Assembly (NCBI RefSeq): GCF_023242945.1
Contig: NZ_JALKFT010000006.1
Span: 186,001-250,000 of the forward strand
DNA length: 64,000 nt
Direction: 5' to 3'
Source of the DNA: Frankia umida
GTDB taxonomy: Bacteria; Actinomycetota; Actinomycetes; Frankiales; Frankiaceae
Below are positions 23,925 through 32,242 of the stretch, one piece after another; position 1 is the stretch's first letter, and each line of letters starts with the position of its first letter. Below the pieces are notes generated by a model that saw nothing but the letters and a program-made list of their open reading frames with translations, was not told where the DNA came from and ran no database searches. A program made the position numbers and the translations under genes.

Positions 23925-24545
23925 TCAGCCGCGGTGGCCGGCGGTGGACGTCGGGCGGGAGCGGGCGCGGATGTGGACCCGCTCGCCCTGCGGACCGAAG
24001 ATGCTGAGAATCTCGACGGGATTCTCGTCGGCGCCGCCGAACCAGTGCGGCACCCGGGTGTCGAACTCGGCCGCCTCACCGGGACCGAGCACGAAGTCGT
24101 GTTCGGCGAGGACGATCCGCAGCCGGCCACTGAGCACGAACAGCCATTCGTATCCGTCATGGCTTTTCTGGTCCGGCTCCCGTCGCTGGCTGCCGGCGGG
24201 AAGAATCATTTTGAACGTCTGAATCCCGCCGGGCCGGCGCGACAGCGGTATCGCCGTGATGCCACCGAAGGAGATCGGCGTGCCGTGCACACGCGGGTCG
24301 CCGGTGGGCGGGGAGCCCACGAGCTCGTCCAGCGGCACCTCGTAGGCGCGGGCGAGCGGCAGCAGCAGTTCGAGGGTGGCCCGGCGCCGCCCCGACTCCA
24401 ACCGGGACAGCGTGCTGGTGGAGATACCGGTCGTGGCCGACAACGCGGCCAGCGTCGTCTCCCGATCCTGTCGTAGCCGCCGCAACCGTGGCCCGACGGC
24501 CGCCAGTGCCGACTCCAGCTCCTGGTCACGTGTTCCCGATGCCAT
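23925..24545 (-). CDS. XRE-family regulator with C-terminal cupin sensor
   Basis: A 206-residue regulator. Residues ~18-78 form a helix-turn-helix (RLRRLRQDRETTLAALSATTGISTSTLSRLESGRRRATLELLLPLA), and ~105-190 a cupin barrel (SHDGYEWLFVLSGRLRIVLAEHDFVLGPGEAAEFDTRVPHWFG). This layout is typical of PuuR-like regulators sensing small metabolites. ATG at 24545. It diverges from the SDR gene at 24791 across ~245 bp and probably controls it and/or itself. Confidence 0.87.
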   Translation of the reverse strand: MASGTRDQELESALAAVGPRLRRLRQDRETTLAALSATTGISTSTLSRLESGRRRATLELLLPLARAYEVPLDELVGSPPTGDPRVHGTPISFGGITAIPLSRRPGGIQTFKMILPAGSQRREPDQKSHDGYEWLFVLSGRLRIVLAEHDFVLGPGEAAEFDTRVPHWFGGADENPVEILSIFGPQGERVHIRARSRPTSTAGHRG

Positions 24546-24790
24546 GGCGGCAACCTATGCCCGCCGTCCGCCACGTGTTGTTCGCCGGATCGACCCCGAA
24601 ATAGCTAGATGTTTCCTGGCGCACATGAGCGAACGCTCAAGGTGTCCACTCTGTAACTGTTTACCGTCGAAGCCTCGCTTTGCGTGGCCGTCATGTCGGG
24701 TGCGAGCCGGCGGTGGGGGCGCTGCTGCCCGCCGTCGGCGCCGTGGGCACGGCATGGATCGACGAGTGAACGAACATCGGGGGCATCTCC

Positions 24791-25654
24791 ATGGATCTTC
24801 ATCTGGACGGCAAGGTCGCGCTGGTCACCGGTGGCTCGCGTGGCATCGGCCGGGCCATCGCCAGGCAGTTGGCGGCCGAGGGCGCCCGCGTCGCCATCTG
24901 CGGACGTGATCCGCGCTCGCTCGCCGACGCCGCCAGCGACCTGGCGCTCGCCGCACCGAAGACCGCCAGCGTGGGCGGCACCGGCGGCACCGGCGTGGGC
25001 GACACCAGGGTGGGTGGCACAGAGACCGACGGTGTCGGTGGCGGCGTGTTCACGTGCGTGGCCGATGTGACGAGTCCCGGCGAGGTCGAGCGGTTCGTCG
25101 ACGAAGCCGCGGACGCGTTCGGCCGGGTGGACCTGCTGGTCGCGAACGTCGGCGGCATCGTCGGTGGCGGACTGCTCGACTCCACCGCGCAGGACTGGGC
25201 GCGGACCTTCGAACTCAACGCCGGCCACGCCGTCCGCGCGCTGCGCAGCGCCGTCCCACATCTGACGGCCAGTGGTGGCGGCTCGGTCGTCATCGTCTCG
25301 TCGGTCGCCGCGGCGAAACCCGCCCCGTTGGCACAGTACGGAGCGTCGAAGGCCGCGGAGGTCTACCTCGCCGCGTCCTTCGCCCGGGAACTGGCCGCGC
25401 TGAAGGTACGGGTCAACACCGTCAGCCCCGGCTCCATCATCTTTCCCGGTGGTTCCTGGGAGACCTACGCCCAGCAGGACCCGGATGGTTTCGCCGAGTT
25501 CGTCCGCCGGGATTTCCCGGCCGGCCGGCTCGGTAACGCCGAGGAGGTCGCCGACGTCGTCGCCTTCCTGCTCTCCGACCGCGCCACCTGGATCAACGGC
25601 GCCGACATCACCGTCGACGGCGCCCAGGGCCGTCCCTCCGCCTTCGGCTACTGA
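24791..25654 (+). CDS. SDR-family oxidoreductase
   Basis: A 287-residue short-chain dehydrogenase/reductase: cofactor motif TGGSRGIG (13-20), NVGG in the NNAG position, catalytic Ser170/Ser171 in IVSSVAAAKP, Tyr183 and Lys187 in YGASK, then VNTVSPG and a normal C-terminus ending WINGADITVDGAQ. A Gly/Thr-rich insertion of ~25 residues (~60-85) sits in the loop after the second strand. Substrate unknown; 3-ketoacyl reductases and sugar dehydrogenases share these features. Divergent from the cupin regulator. Confidence 0.87.
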   Translation: MDLHLDGKVALVTGGSRGIGRAIARQLAAEGARVAICGRDPRSLADAASDLALAAPKTASVGGTGGTGVGDTRVGGTETDGVGGGVFTCVADVTSPGEVERFVDEAADAFGRVDLLVANVGGIVGGGLLDSTAQDWARTFELNAGHAVRALRSAVPHLTASGGGSVVIVSSVAAAKPAPLAQYGASKAAEVYLAASFARELAALKVRVNTVSPGSIIFPGGSWETYAQQDPDGFAEFVRRDFPAGRLGNAEEVADVVAFLLSDRATWINGADITVDGAQGRPSAFGY

Positions 25655-25801
25655 CCGGGCCGGTCGTCGGGTAGGAACTCCCGCCACGGCACCGCGGTGC
25701 GGGCGGGCGGCGGCGGCGTGGGTGTCATCCACCCGACAGGGCGGGGGAGAAAGCAACGGCGGCGGCCTGTAACGGTGGGAGCGCCGGACGCACTTACCGG
25801 T

Positions 25802-26689
25802 ATGACAACCATCAGCCGCGGTACGCCCGCGGGTACCGAGAGATCGCCGCTGTTCTGCGACCCGGCGCTGGCCGCCCGCATCGAGCGGGCCGAGGTGGAG
25901 CTGATCGCGCAGGGCAACGCCGCGGCCAGCCGCCGCCGTCCACCGGGTGAGGCGGTGGGGTTCGTGCTGCCCCTCGCGGGTGGGGTGGCCAGTTACGCCG
26001 AGGACGGGTCGCCGCTCAACAAGGTCGCCGGGCTCGGCTTCGGTGTGGTGCCGACGGCGAACGACCTGGCGGAGGTCGAACGGGCCTTCGCCAGCCGCGG
26101 CGCACCGGTGCAGGCCGAGGTCGCCACGCTCGCCGATCCCGCGGTCGCCGACCTGCTGACCGGACGGGGCTACCGCCTGGTCTCCTTCGAGAACGTGCTC
26201 GGACGGGCGTTGGACGGCGCCCACCGGACGGTCACCCCGCCGGGAATCGAGATCCGAACCAGCGGCCAGGACGCGTTCGACCAGTGGCTCGAGGTCATGG
26301 CGGACGGTGTCGCGGTCTCGGACACCGAAGGGGTCGCCGCACACGAGGAGTTCACCCGGGAGGTCCTCCTCGGCGCCATGCGGGACCTCGCCGCGGCGGT
26401 CGGGGTTCGGCGCTACGGCGCCTGGCGCGACGGGGTGTTCGCCGGTGGCGCCAGCCTGCGGATCTCGGGCGACATCGCCCAGTTCGGCGGTGCGGCGACC
26501 GTCCCGGCGCATCGCCGCCGCGGCATCCAGTCGGCGCTGCTGGCCGCCCGCCTCGCCGATGCCACCGCGGCCGGCTGCGAGGTCGCCGTGATCACCACCC
26601 AGCCGGGTTCGAAATCCCAGCACAACGCCCAGCGCAGCGGGTTCGACCTGCTGTACACCCGCGCCATCCTCGTCCGGGAGCCCGCATGA
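25802..26689 (+). CDS. GNAT-family N-acetyltransferase
   Basis: A 295-residue protein with the acetyl-CoA-binding block in its second half: ISGDIAQFGGAATVPAHRRRGIQSALLAARLADATAAGC, followed by VAVITTQPGSKSQHNAQRSGFDLLYTR, typical of GNAT proteins including the SxxNxxRxGF helix. The first half is a degenerate GNAT-like domain. Start at the ATG at 25802 (MTTISRGTPAG); upstream codons to 25697 lack similarity. Its TGA overlaps the ATG of a second GNAT gene, so the pair is co-translated. Substrate unknown. Confidence 0.82.
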   Translation: MTTISRGTPAGTERSPLFCDPALAARIERAEVELIAQGNAAASRRRPPGEAVGFVLPLAGGVASYAEDGSPLNKVAGLGFGVVPTANDLAEVERAFASRGAPVQAEVATLADPAVADLLTGRGYRLVSFENVLGRALDGAHRTVTPPGIEIRTSGQDAFDQWLEVMADGVAVSDTEGVAAHEEFTREVLLGAMRDLAAAVGVRRYGAWRDGVFAGGASLRISGDIAQFGGAATVPAHRRRGIQSALLAARLADATAAGCEVAVITTQPGSKSQHNAQRSGFDLLYTRAILVREPA

Positions 26690-27228
26690 CCGGCCAGCGC
26701 AGCACACCGACCATCGAGCTGTACGACGGTGACCGCTGCGCGCTGCGTAGTCAGTTCGAACTGGCCGAGGACTCCGCCGCGCTGCTCGACGCCTACCTCC
26801 CCCTCGGCCGGGTGCTGGTCGCGCGGATCGGTCCGGACATCGTGGGCCACCTCCAGGTCGTCCCGACCGAACACCACGACAGCCACGGCCCCGATCACCC
26901 CGCGGTCGGCATGCCGGTCGGCACAGCGGTCGGCACACCGGAGATCAGGAACATGGCGGTGCTGACCGCCTACCAGGGCCAGGGCATCGGCCAGGCCCTG
27001 ATCAAGGCGCTCATCGACCTGATCGCGGCCGAGTCACCGCGGGTCCTGCTGGTCGCGACCGCGGCCGCGGGCATCGGCAACCTGCGCTTCTACCAGCGGT
27101 GCGGATTCCGCCTCCGGTCCATCGAACGCGACGCCTTCACCGAGGCCGCCGGGTATCCGCCGGGCATCCTCCTCGACGGCATCGCGTTGCGTGACCGCGT
27201 CTGGCTGGACCTGGACCTCCCCGGCTGA
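26686..27228 (+). CDS. GNAT-family N-acetyltransferase, coupled to the preceding one
   Basis: A 180-residue single-domain GNAT: VARIGPDIVGHLQVV, IRNMAVLTAYQGQGIGQALIKALID (motif A), VATAAAGIGNLRFYQRCGFRLRSIER (motif B). Starts at 26686 inside an ATGA overlap. FTEAAGYPPGILLDGIALRD near the end occurs in several uncharacterised bacterial acetyltransferases. Convergent with the ABM monooxygenase, 4 bp apart. Confidence 0.83.
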   Translation: MTGQRSTPTIELYDGDRCALRSQFELAEDSAALLDAYLPLGRVLVARIGPDIVGHLQVVPTEHHDSHGPDHPAVGMPVGTAVGTPEIRNMAVLTAYQGQGIGQALIKALIDLIAAESPRVLLVATAAAGIGNLRFYQRCGFRLRSIERDAFTEAAGYPPGILLDGIALRDRVWLDLDLPG

Positions 27229-27232
27229 CTGG

Positions 27233-27520
27233 TCAGGTGAGGCTGCGGCTGCCCGCGACGTCGTACTCCGACACCGAGGCGAACACCACCGCGGCGCTCT
27301 GGTCGTCACTCGGCCCGCCGCCCCGGAACGCCTCGACGTCGGTCTGCGCCTCCCACCGTTCGAAGATGTTGATGCGACCCGGATCGACCAGGTCGGCGGT
27401 GATCGAGAAATCCAGGCATCCGGGCGCGCGCCGAGCCTGCTCCACCACGCTGACGCAGCCGTCCAGGTACGCCTCCCGCTGCTTCGGCGCCACCACCAAC
27501 CGCCCCGCGACAATCACCAT
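27233..27520 (-). CDS. Antibiotic biosynthesis monooxygenase (ABM)-domain protein
   Basis: A 95-residue dimeric alpha/beta-barrel protein: MVIVAGRLVVAPKQREAYLD, ARRAPGCLDFSITADLVDPG and INIFERWEAQTDVEAFRGG are the standard ABM blocks. Members are small quinol or aldehyde oxidases or stress proteins. ATG at 27520 with GGGAGGCAACGG upstream fixes the start; the open frame goes far beyond without similarity. Confidence 0.85.
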   Translation of the reverse strand: MVIVAGRLVVAPKQREAYLDGCVSVVEQARRAPGCLDFSITADLVDPGRINIFERWEAQTDVEAFRGGGPSDDQSAAVVFASVSEYDVAGSRSLT

Positions 27521-28019
27521 CCGTTGCCTCCCGCTCTCGTCCACGACGCGACCCATCCTGCCCTCCGCATGCGGGCCGGTTCCGCCGCGACGTTCTGGCT
27601 CCGTCGCCGGCCAGGGCGAACATCCGCCATTCGCCGCGTGTTCGGGGTCGTGAGCTACTACCGACGGTAGCCGTGAAAAGAGGAGAGAGTCTCCGTCGAA
27701 CAACCTACCCGGCCAAGTGTCACCAGTTGGCCGCCTTTGACGCTGGGTTTTCTCGCCAGTTTTCCGATCCGGAGCGGCCCGCTGCACACCGTGCCTGTAT
27801 AAACGCTGATCGTCGCGGGTATCCGCGGTCAACGGAGATGTCGCCACTCGCTGCGCCCTTCGGCAACGGTGTGTGAAAAAGAGGACATGAGTCGGATGCT
27901 CAGGTGCGAAACGTCGTCCGATATCGAAGGGCTGCTGTTCCGGTGGGTGAACAAACAAGCGTATCGGATCGGTCCGACACCCTTGCGCAGCGTCACGTGG
28001 CCTGCTTTTCAGGGTCTTG

Positions 28020-28058
28020 ACATCGGACGCGGATGGGTCCCAGTGGGGCGTCCGATGT
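28020..28058. repeat. 11-bp perfect inverted repeat with 17-base loop
   Basis: ACATCGGACGC at 28020-28030 is the exact reverse complement of GCGTCCGATGT at 28048-28058. It could form a stable RNA hairpin or serve as a protein binding site. There is no T run after it on either strand, so a simple terminator is unlikely, and no gene ends near it. Confidence 0.7.
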
Positions 28059-28399
28059 GCATGGTAAGGTCGTCGCGCGGCGCATTCTGTCGTACGTTCG
28101 CGATAGGCTATTTCGGCGGTTTATCGGCGGGCGTTACCGTCCGACGTCGACAACGGGCGAGCGTGTGCGGTGGGTGATATTTCGGGCCGAAAATCGGACG
28201 CGAAGAGTAGTGGGTGACAGCAGGTGACATTTAGCTGGGTAAGTTTTGTGACGAAGGCCTGTCACCCTTTTCTCTGATGATCAGGTTGATCGATGACGCC
28301 CGTGTGCACGATCGGTGACGACTGCGGGAAGGTATGGACGGCGGGAGCCGGTCAGGATGCCGTCGCGCCACAGTGCGTAGCGGCACAGCTGGTCTGGCA

Positions 28400-28525
28400 G
28401 CGGTCATCGACGTCCACGATCCGGTGGTGCCGGCCAGCCGCTCCCGGTAGAACTCCACGTCGCCGAACGAGCCACCGATCTGCTTGTCCAGCTGGTAGAC
28501 CAGCGAACATGGTTCGCCCGCGAGA
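28400..28525 (-). pseudogene. Fragment of a SAM-dependent methyltransferase N-terminus
   Basis: On the minus strand, LVYQLDKQIGGSFGDVEFYR followed by ERLAGTTG, then in a shifted frame RIVDVDD, looks like the region leading into motif I of a class I methyltransferase (ideally ...GRIVDVGCGTG). Nothing of the rest of the enzyme follows. Read as a decayed scrap. Confidence 0.4.
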
Positions 28526-28571
28526 CCAGGACATCATGCAGAATCCGGCCGCGGAACCAGCCGGTCGTGTT

Positions 28572-29249
28572 CTAGTTCCAGCCGTAGCGCTGCCGCAGCC
28601 GGTCGGTGACCCGTTCGAACGGTTCACGTGGCAGGGCCGCCGACTCCCGGCGCATTCCGCCTTCGTGCACCCGCAGGACCCGGTCCAGGTTGACCCAGGA
28701 CGGCCGGTGCTCGCGATCCCACTCGCCCGCGCCGACCGGCACGAAATCACCTTCGCCGTCGTGCTCCTTGCTGGTCAGCTGCACGGCCAGGAAGGAGCCG
28801 GCGGGCTCGGCGGCCACCACGAGGACGGGTCGGTCCTTGCCTCGTCCGTCGTTCTCCTCGAAGGGCACCCACGTCCAGACGATCTCGCCGGGGTCCGGGG
28901 CCGCGTCCCGTCGCGGCGCGTAGCTCATCCGCACCGACCCGATGCGCTGGGGATCGACCTCGGTGGTGGCGTCCGGCCCGGACTGGCCCGGTGATACCTC
29001 TGCTCCCGTTTCCGAACCGGCTGCTGCCGCCCCCGCCCCCGCCCGCGTCCTGGCCCGCTCCTCGGCCGGGCGGCTGCGCGCGGCCACCGAGGCTGGGGAT
29101 GGAGCCGTGCCGGAGGGACGGGCCTTCGGCGTCGCCGTGGAGCGCCGCCGACCGTCGCGCCCCGACTCCCGCGGGGGTGCGTCACCCTGGTGGCGGCCAC
29201 CCGTCAGCACGTCGGACACGATCTTGAAGAGGTCCGCCAGTAGTCCCAT
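28572..29249 (-). CDS. PemK/MazF-like protein (type II toxin fold)
   Basis: A 225-residue protein. Residues ~120-225 carry the PemK/MazF fold: PGEIVWTWVPFEEND, DRPVLVVAAEPAGSFLAVQLTS, SWVNLDRVLRVHEGGMRRES. Ahead of it lie a short amphipathic start (MGLLADLFKIVSDVL) and ~85 residues of charged, Ala-rich linker. No antitoxin gene is adjacent, and such long actinobacterial PemK-like proteins are usually solitary, so toxin activity is uncertain. ATG at 29249; the upstream frame is not conserved. Confidence 0.8.
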   Translation of the reverse strand: MGLLADLFKIVSDVLTGGRHQGDAPPRESGRDGRRRSTATPKARPSGTAPSPASVAARSRPAEERARTRAGAGAAAAGSETGAEVSPGQSGPDATTEVDPQRIGSVRMSYAPRRDAAPDPGEIVWTWVPFEENDGRGKDRPVLVVAAEPAGSFLAVQLTSKEHDGEGDFVPVGAGEWDREHRPSWVNLDRVLRVHEGGMRRESAALPREPFERVTDRLRQRYGWN

Positions 29250-29319
29250 GCCGCCAGAATAATGAGGTCGGTCACGGCCTCCGCCGGAACGCCCCAACCT
29301 GACCGGCGCTCCGATCAGT

Positions 29320-29928
29320 TCAGGGCCGGCCGCTTTCCAGCGTCGCGAGCAGGGCCGCCAGCCGGGTGGCGCGGGTCGCCGGGTTCGACGCGGTCAGCAG
29401 GCGGTGCAGAGCGGAGTAGCGCCCGGCGCCGTTCAGTGCGGCGAACCCCGAGCTGGCCGTGGGCGACGCCGCCAGCGCGACCGCCAGGTCGTCGGGAACC
29501 TGGGCCGTCGCCGCTCCCGGGTAGGCGCGGTCCCACCGTCCGTCCGCCTTCGCGCGTTCGATCTCGGCCTGCCCCCGGGGCCGCATCCGACCCTCCTCGA
29601 CCAGTCGCGCCACCAGGACGGTGTTGCGCTGCGACCACATCGAGGCCTTCCGGCGTGGGGTGAAGCGCTGCTGGAAGGTGGCGGCGTCCAGGCTCTTCTT
29701 CTGCCCGTCGATCCAGCCACTGCACAGCGCCTCCTCCAGTGCGCGGTCATAGCGCAAGGACGTCGGCGACGTGGTGCCCTTCTTGGCCAGGACCAGCCAG
29801 ACGCCGTCGGAGACGTCCTCGTTCACGTCGAGCCAGGCCCGCCACACGACGCCGTCGGCCACGACCAGCCGCTCCGGCGCCGCGGCTGTCCGCGCCCTGC
29901 TCCCGGCGGCCTCATCACCCACACCCAT
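29320..29928 (-). CDS. YdeI/OmdA-family protein
   Basis: About 202 residues from the ATG at 29928 (MGVGDEAAG). The YdeI/OmpD-associated family blocks are all present: VWRAWLDVNEDVSDGVWLVLAKKG, LRYDRALEEALCSGWIDGQKKS, FTPRRKASMWSQRN and RLVEEGRMRPRGQAEIERAKADGRWD. Homologues are linked to bacteriocin or peptide resistance in some bacteria, mechanism unknown. Another ATG at 29970 would add 14 residues; neither has a good SD. Confidence 0.83.
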   Translation of the reverse strand: MGVGDEAAGSRARTAAAPERLVVADGVVWRAWLDVNEDVSDGVWLVLAKKGTTSPTSLRYDRALEEALCSGWIDGQKKSLDAATFQQRFTPRRKASMWSQRNTVLVARLVEEGRMRPRGQAEIERAKADGRWDRAYPGAATAQVPDDLAVALAASPTASSGFAALNGAGRYSALHRLLTASNPATRATRLAALLATLESGRP

Positions 29929-30085
29929 GGTGGCGAGCGTACGGGTGTGAAGGTCCGCATCCCCGCGCATACGACCACACCCCTACCGGGGCGCGGCCAC
30001 CGGTGATCATGACATGTCCGTACGAACCCGTCGTGATCACCGGTGGCCGCTCACGTGCCGCTACCGGGCCTGCGCGTCCACCGGC

Positions 30086-31423
30086 CTACGGGATCGGGCT
30101 GTAGCCGACGATCTGGTAGGAGGCCGGCTGGCCCTCGCCGTCCAGCTGTGCGGTCAGGCCACCGCGGCTGCACACCGCCGGTGTGGCCGGGTAGGCCTTG
30201 CCGCTGCAGCGGAACCTCAGACCACCGCTACCGGGGATCTCCTTCTCCGGCATCGACTTGAACGTCGAGATGACCGTGGCCGGGGTGACCTCACCCTTGA
30301 TGTCCGCCAGCGCGACCTGGAAGGCGTTCAGCTCCGCAAACATGTTCATGCCACTGGAGTCGTCAATTTTGACGTTTTTGCCGTAGGCCGCCACGACGGC
30401 CTTGTAGAGCCGGGTCGACGGGTTGTCGACGCCCACCGGCGCGGACGCGTTCATGGTGACCCGTTCCAGCGTCTCCGCCGGAACCGCCTTGCGGGTCGCG
30501 TCCGTGATGCACTGGGAGTTCACGAAGAACGGGCCGGTGAAACCAGACGTCCGCAGCGCGTTGAACGCACTGATGCAGAATCCGTCGTTCCCGACGATCT
30601 CGATGACACCCGGCGCGCTGCCGGACAGGCTCTGCAACTGAGGGGTCATGTCGGCCGTTCCCAGCGGGACAGGAATGACCTTGAAACTGATCCCGGCCTT
30701 CGTCAGCGCCGCCGCGCCCGTGCCCTTGAACTGGGCCAGCGCCGGTGGCACGTCGATGATGACCCCGGTCAGGTTCCTGGTCTTCGCCTTGGCGGCCAGC
30801 GGCAGGATTCCACTGATCGTGACCCCGGTCGGGTCGCTCAGGGCGAAGGTCGACTGGGCATCCTGGAGCTGCTCCGGGAGGGCCGTGGAGAAGAGCAACA
30901 CCGGGACCTTCGCCGCGTGCAGCGGCGTCCAGATCTGCTGCGAGACCGCGGAGGCGCCCACGACCACTGCCACGGCCTTCTGCTCGATCACCTGGTTCGC
31001 GCAGTCGGTGCCCTTGTTCGGATCGTTCGCCGTCTCACACGTGAGCAGCTGGATCGGCCGACCACCGATACCAGAGCGGTGCTCGTTGAGGAACCTGACC
31101 GTCGCAGCCGCCGCCCGCAGCTCGATCGACGTGTCAGCCGACGGGCCCTTGCCGTCCGAGATCAGACCGATCTTCACCGGGGCGCCGGAAGCCCGTGCCA
31201 CCGGACCCAGTAATGCCGCGCTACTCGAGGCACCCGTCGTGGATCCCCCGCTGCCGCCCCCGTCGCTCCCGTCGCTCCCGCAGCCGGCCACCACCGCCAA
31301 CACCATTCCCGCGGACAAGGCCGCCACGGCCGCGGTGGCACGGGGCCTCAGCCGCCTGGACCGAGGCCGCCCCGGATCCGCTCGGTGGCCGAAAGCGCTG
31401 AACCGATTCCTATCTATGAGCAT
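30086..31423 (-). CDS. ABC transporter substrate-binding lipoprotein (branched-chain amino acid type)
   Basis: A 445-residue type I periplasmic-binding protein. An Arg-rich start leads to a hydrophobic stretch and lipobox VVAGC (Cys ~48), then a Gly/Ser linker. The fold begins KIGLISDGKGPSAD and includes ELRAAAATVRFLNEHRSGIGGRPIQLLTCE, CANQVIEQKAVAVVVGAS and GPFFVNSQCITDATRK (Peripla_BP_6). ATG at 31423 has CAGGAGAC upstream. No permease or ATPase genes are adjacent, so it is an orphan binding protein; ligands in the family include amino acids, amides and urea. It carries four mature-domain cysteines beyond the lipobox. Confidence 0.87.
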   Translation of the reverse strand: MLIDRNRFSAFGHRADPGRPRSRRLRPRATAAVAALSAGMVLAVVAGCGSDGSDGGGSGGSTTGASSSAALLGPVARASGAPVKIGLISDGKGPSADTSIELRAAAATVRFLNEHRSGIGGRPIQLLTCETANDPNKGTDCANQVIEQKAVAVVVGASAVSQQIWTPLHAAKVPVLLFSTALPEQLQDAQSTFALSDPTGVTISGILPLAAKAKTRNLTGVIIDVPPALAQFKGTGAAALTKAGISFKVIPVPLGTADMTPQLQSLSGSAPGVIEIVGNDGFCISAFNALRTSGFTGPFFVNSQCITDATRKAVPAETLERVTMNASAPVGVDNPSTRLYKAVVAAYGKNVKIDDSSGMNMFAELNAFQVALADIKGEVTPATVISTFKSMPEKEIPGSGGLRFRCSGKAYPATPAVCSRGGLTAQLDGEGQPASYQIVGYSPIP

Positions 31424-32242
31424 ATGTCTCCTGACCTCATCAGCTCGTAGCCCGACACCGCCGACGGCGGCGCACTGAGGCGCGGACCGGGCCCCGCGGC
31501 GGGCGGCGCGCGTCGGACTGCCCCAGATGACACCCCCACCTGGGGAGCAAAGTGTGACACTGTCTACATTTGGAGGCAACTGTCGTCCACTCCCCTTGAT
31601 GTCATCCCAGCAGTCCATCAAGAGCAACAAGGAGATCACGGCGACAGGCTGGGCGATGTGCACGGACCGTTTGGGGTCGCCGAATGGTAGGCCTGAGGTT
31701 GTGATTGTCGCGGTGCTGGTAAGACCGTCGCCTGCTCCCAACGTGACGAGCCGTGGGGGAAGCGGAAGCGGTCGGGTGATGGACGCGCGAGTGGGCCCGG
31801 GTGGGTGTGACCGTCGGGTGACGATGAACGGATGGTGCGTCCTCGCCGCGAACTGGCCGGTGATCGGGCATCGGTGCACGACGTCGTCGGCCACGCGATG
31901 TTCTCGCCCAGTCTGCTCGACGAGCCTCGGCGGCTGGTCGAGGTGTGCGCCGGACGGTGCCGCACAGAACAATCCGCTGTCGAACCTGTTCGCCCACGTG
32001 GCGGACAACCTCCACCACCGCATCTCCATAGCCATCCACCCCGTGCGATGTCTGTGAACCGGTGCGATGGAATCTGCTGCTTACTGGACGGTGCAGCCTG
32101 ACGAGGCCCTGATGGTCGCGCTGGCGGAGGGTGATGCCGGCGCGGTCCGCGTGCTGCTGGTCTACGGCTCGAGCGTGGCCTGGATGGCGATCGGGGCTAC
32201 GGACGGCAGCTCGGGAGGGGCGTGCGGGTCAGCAGGGCGTGA
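31424..32242. other. Gene-poor region with degraded coding remnants
   Basis: Upstream of the lipoprotein gene is a ~120-bp GC-rich leader, then AT-richer sequence around 31545-31640, where its promoter probably lies. From ~31830 to 32200 short stretches look like broken genes: an unidentified plus-strand piece (HDVVGHAMFSPSLLDEPRRL, then NLFAHVADNLHHRISIAI in another frame) and an ECF-sigma-like scrap at 32067. No intact gene is supported. Confidence 0.4.
32067..32200 (+). pseudogene. Truncated ECF sigma factor N-terminus
   Basis: From ATG 32067 the frame reads PDEALMVALAEGDAGAVRVL then LVYGSSVAWMAIGA, close to the region 2.1 start of ECF sigma factors (DEALM-ALAEGD-GA-RVLYDRYG). Similarity ends after ~40 codons, and the frame then runs antisense through the kinase gene. 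Regions 2.2-4 are absent. Confidence 0.45.

Larger units (their letters stand above)
27521..28571. other. Gene-poor 1-kb region with a strong inverted repeat and a methyltransferase scrap
   Basis: No intact gene is supported. GC content falls in 27640-28320 compared with the flanks. An 11-bp inverted repeat sits at 28020-28058, and 28400-28525 holds a decayed methyltransferase fragment on the minus strand. A 102-codon plus-strand frame at 27869-28177 has unusual codon use and no recognisable motif, so it is not called. Confidence 0.4.

Noticed and set aside
24605..26938. 777-codon minus-strand frame
   Set aside because: Antisense to the SDR and GNAT genes, which have clear motifs; composition typical of shadow frames.
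27869..28177. 102-codon plus-strand frame
   Set aside because: Codon third positions are not GC-enriched as in true genes here, there is no motif, and it contains the 11-bp inverted repeat.
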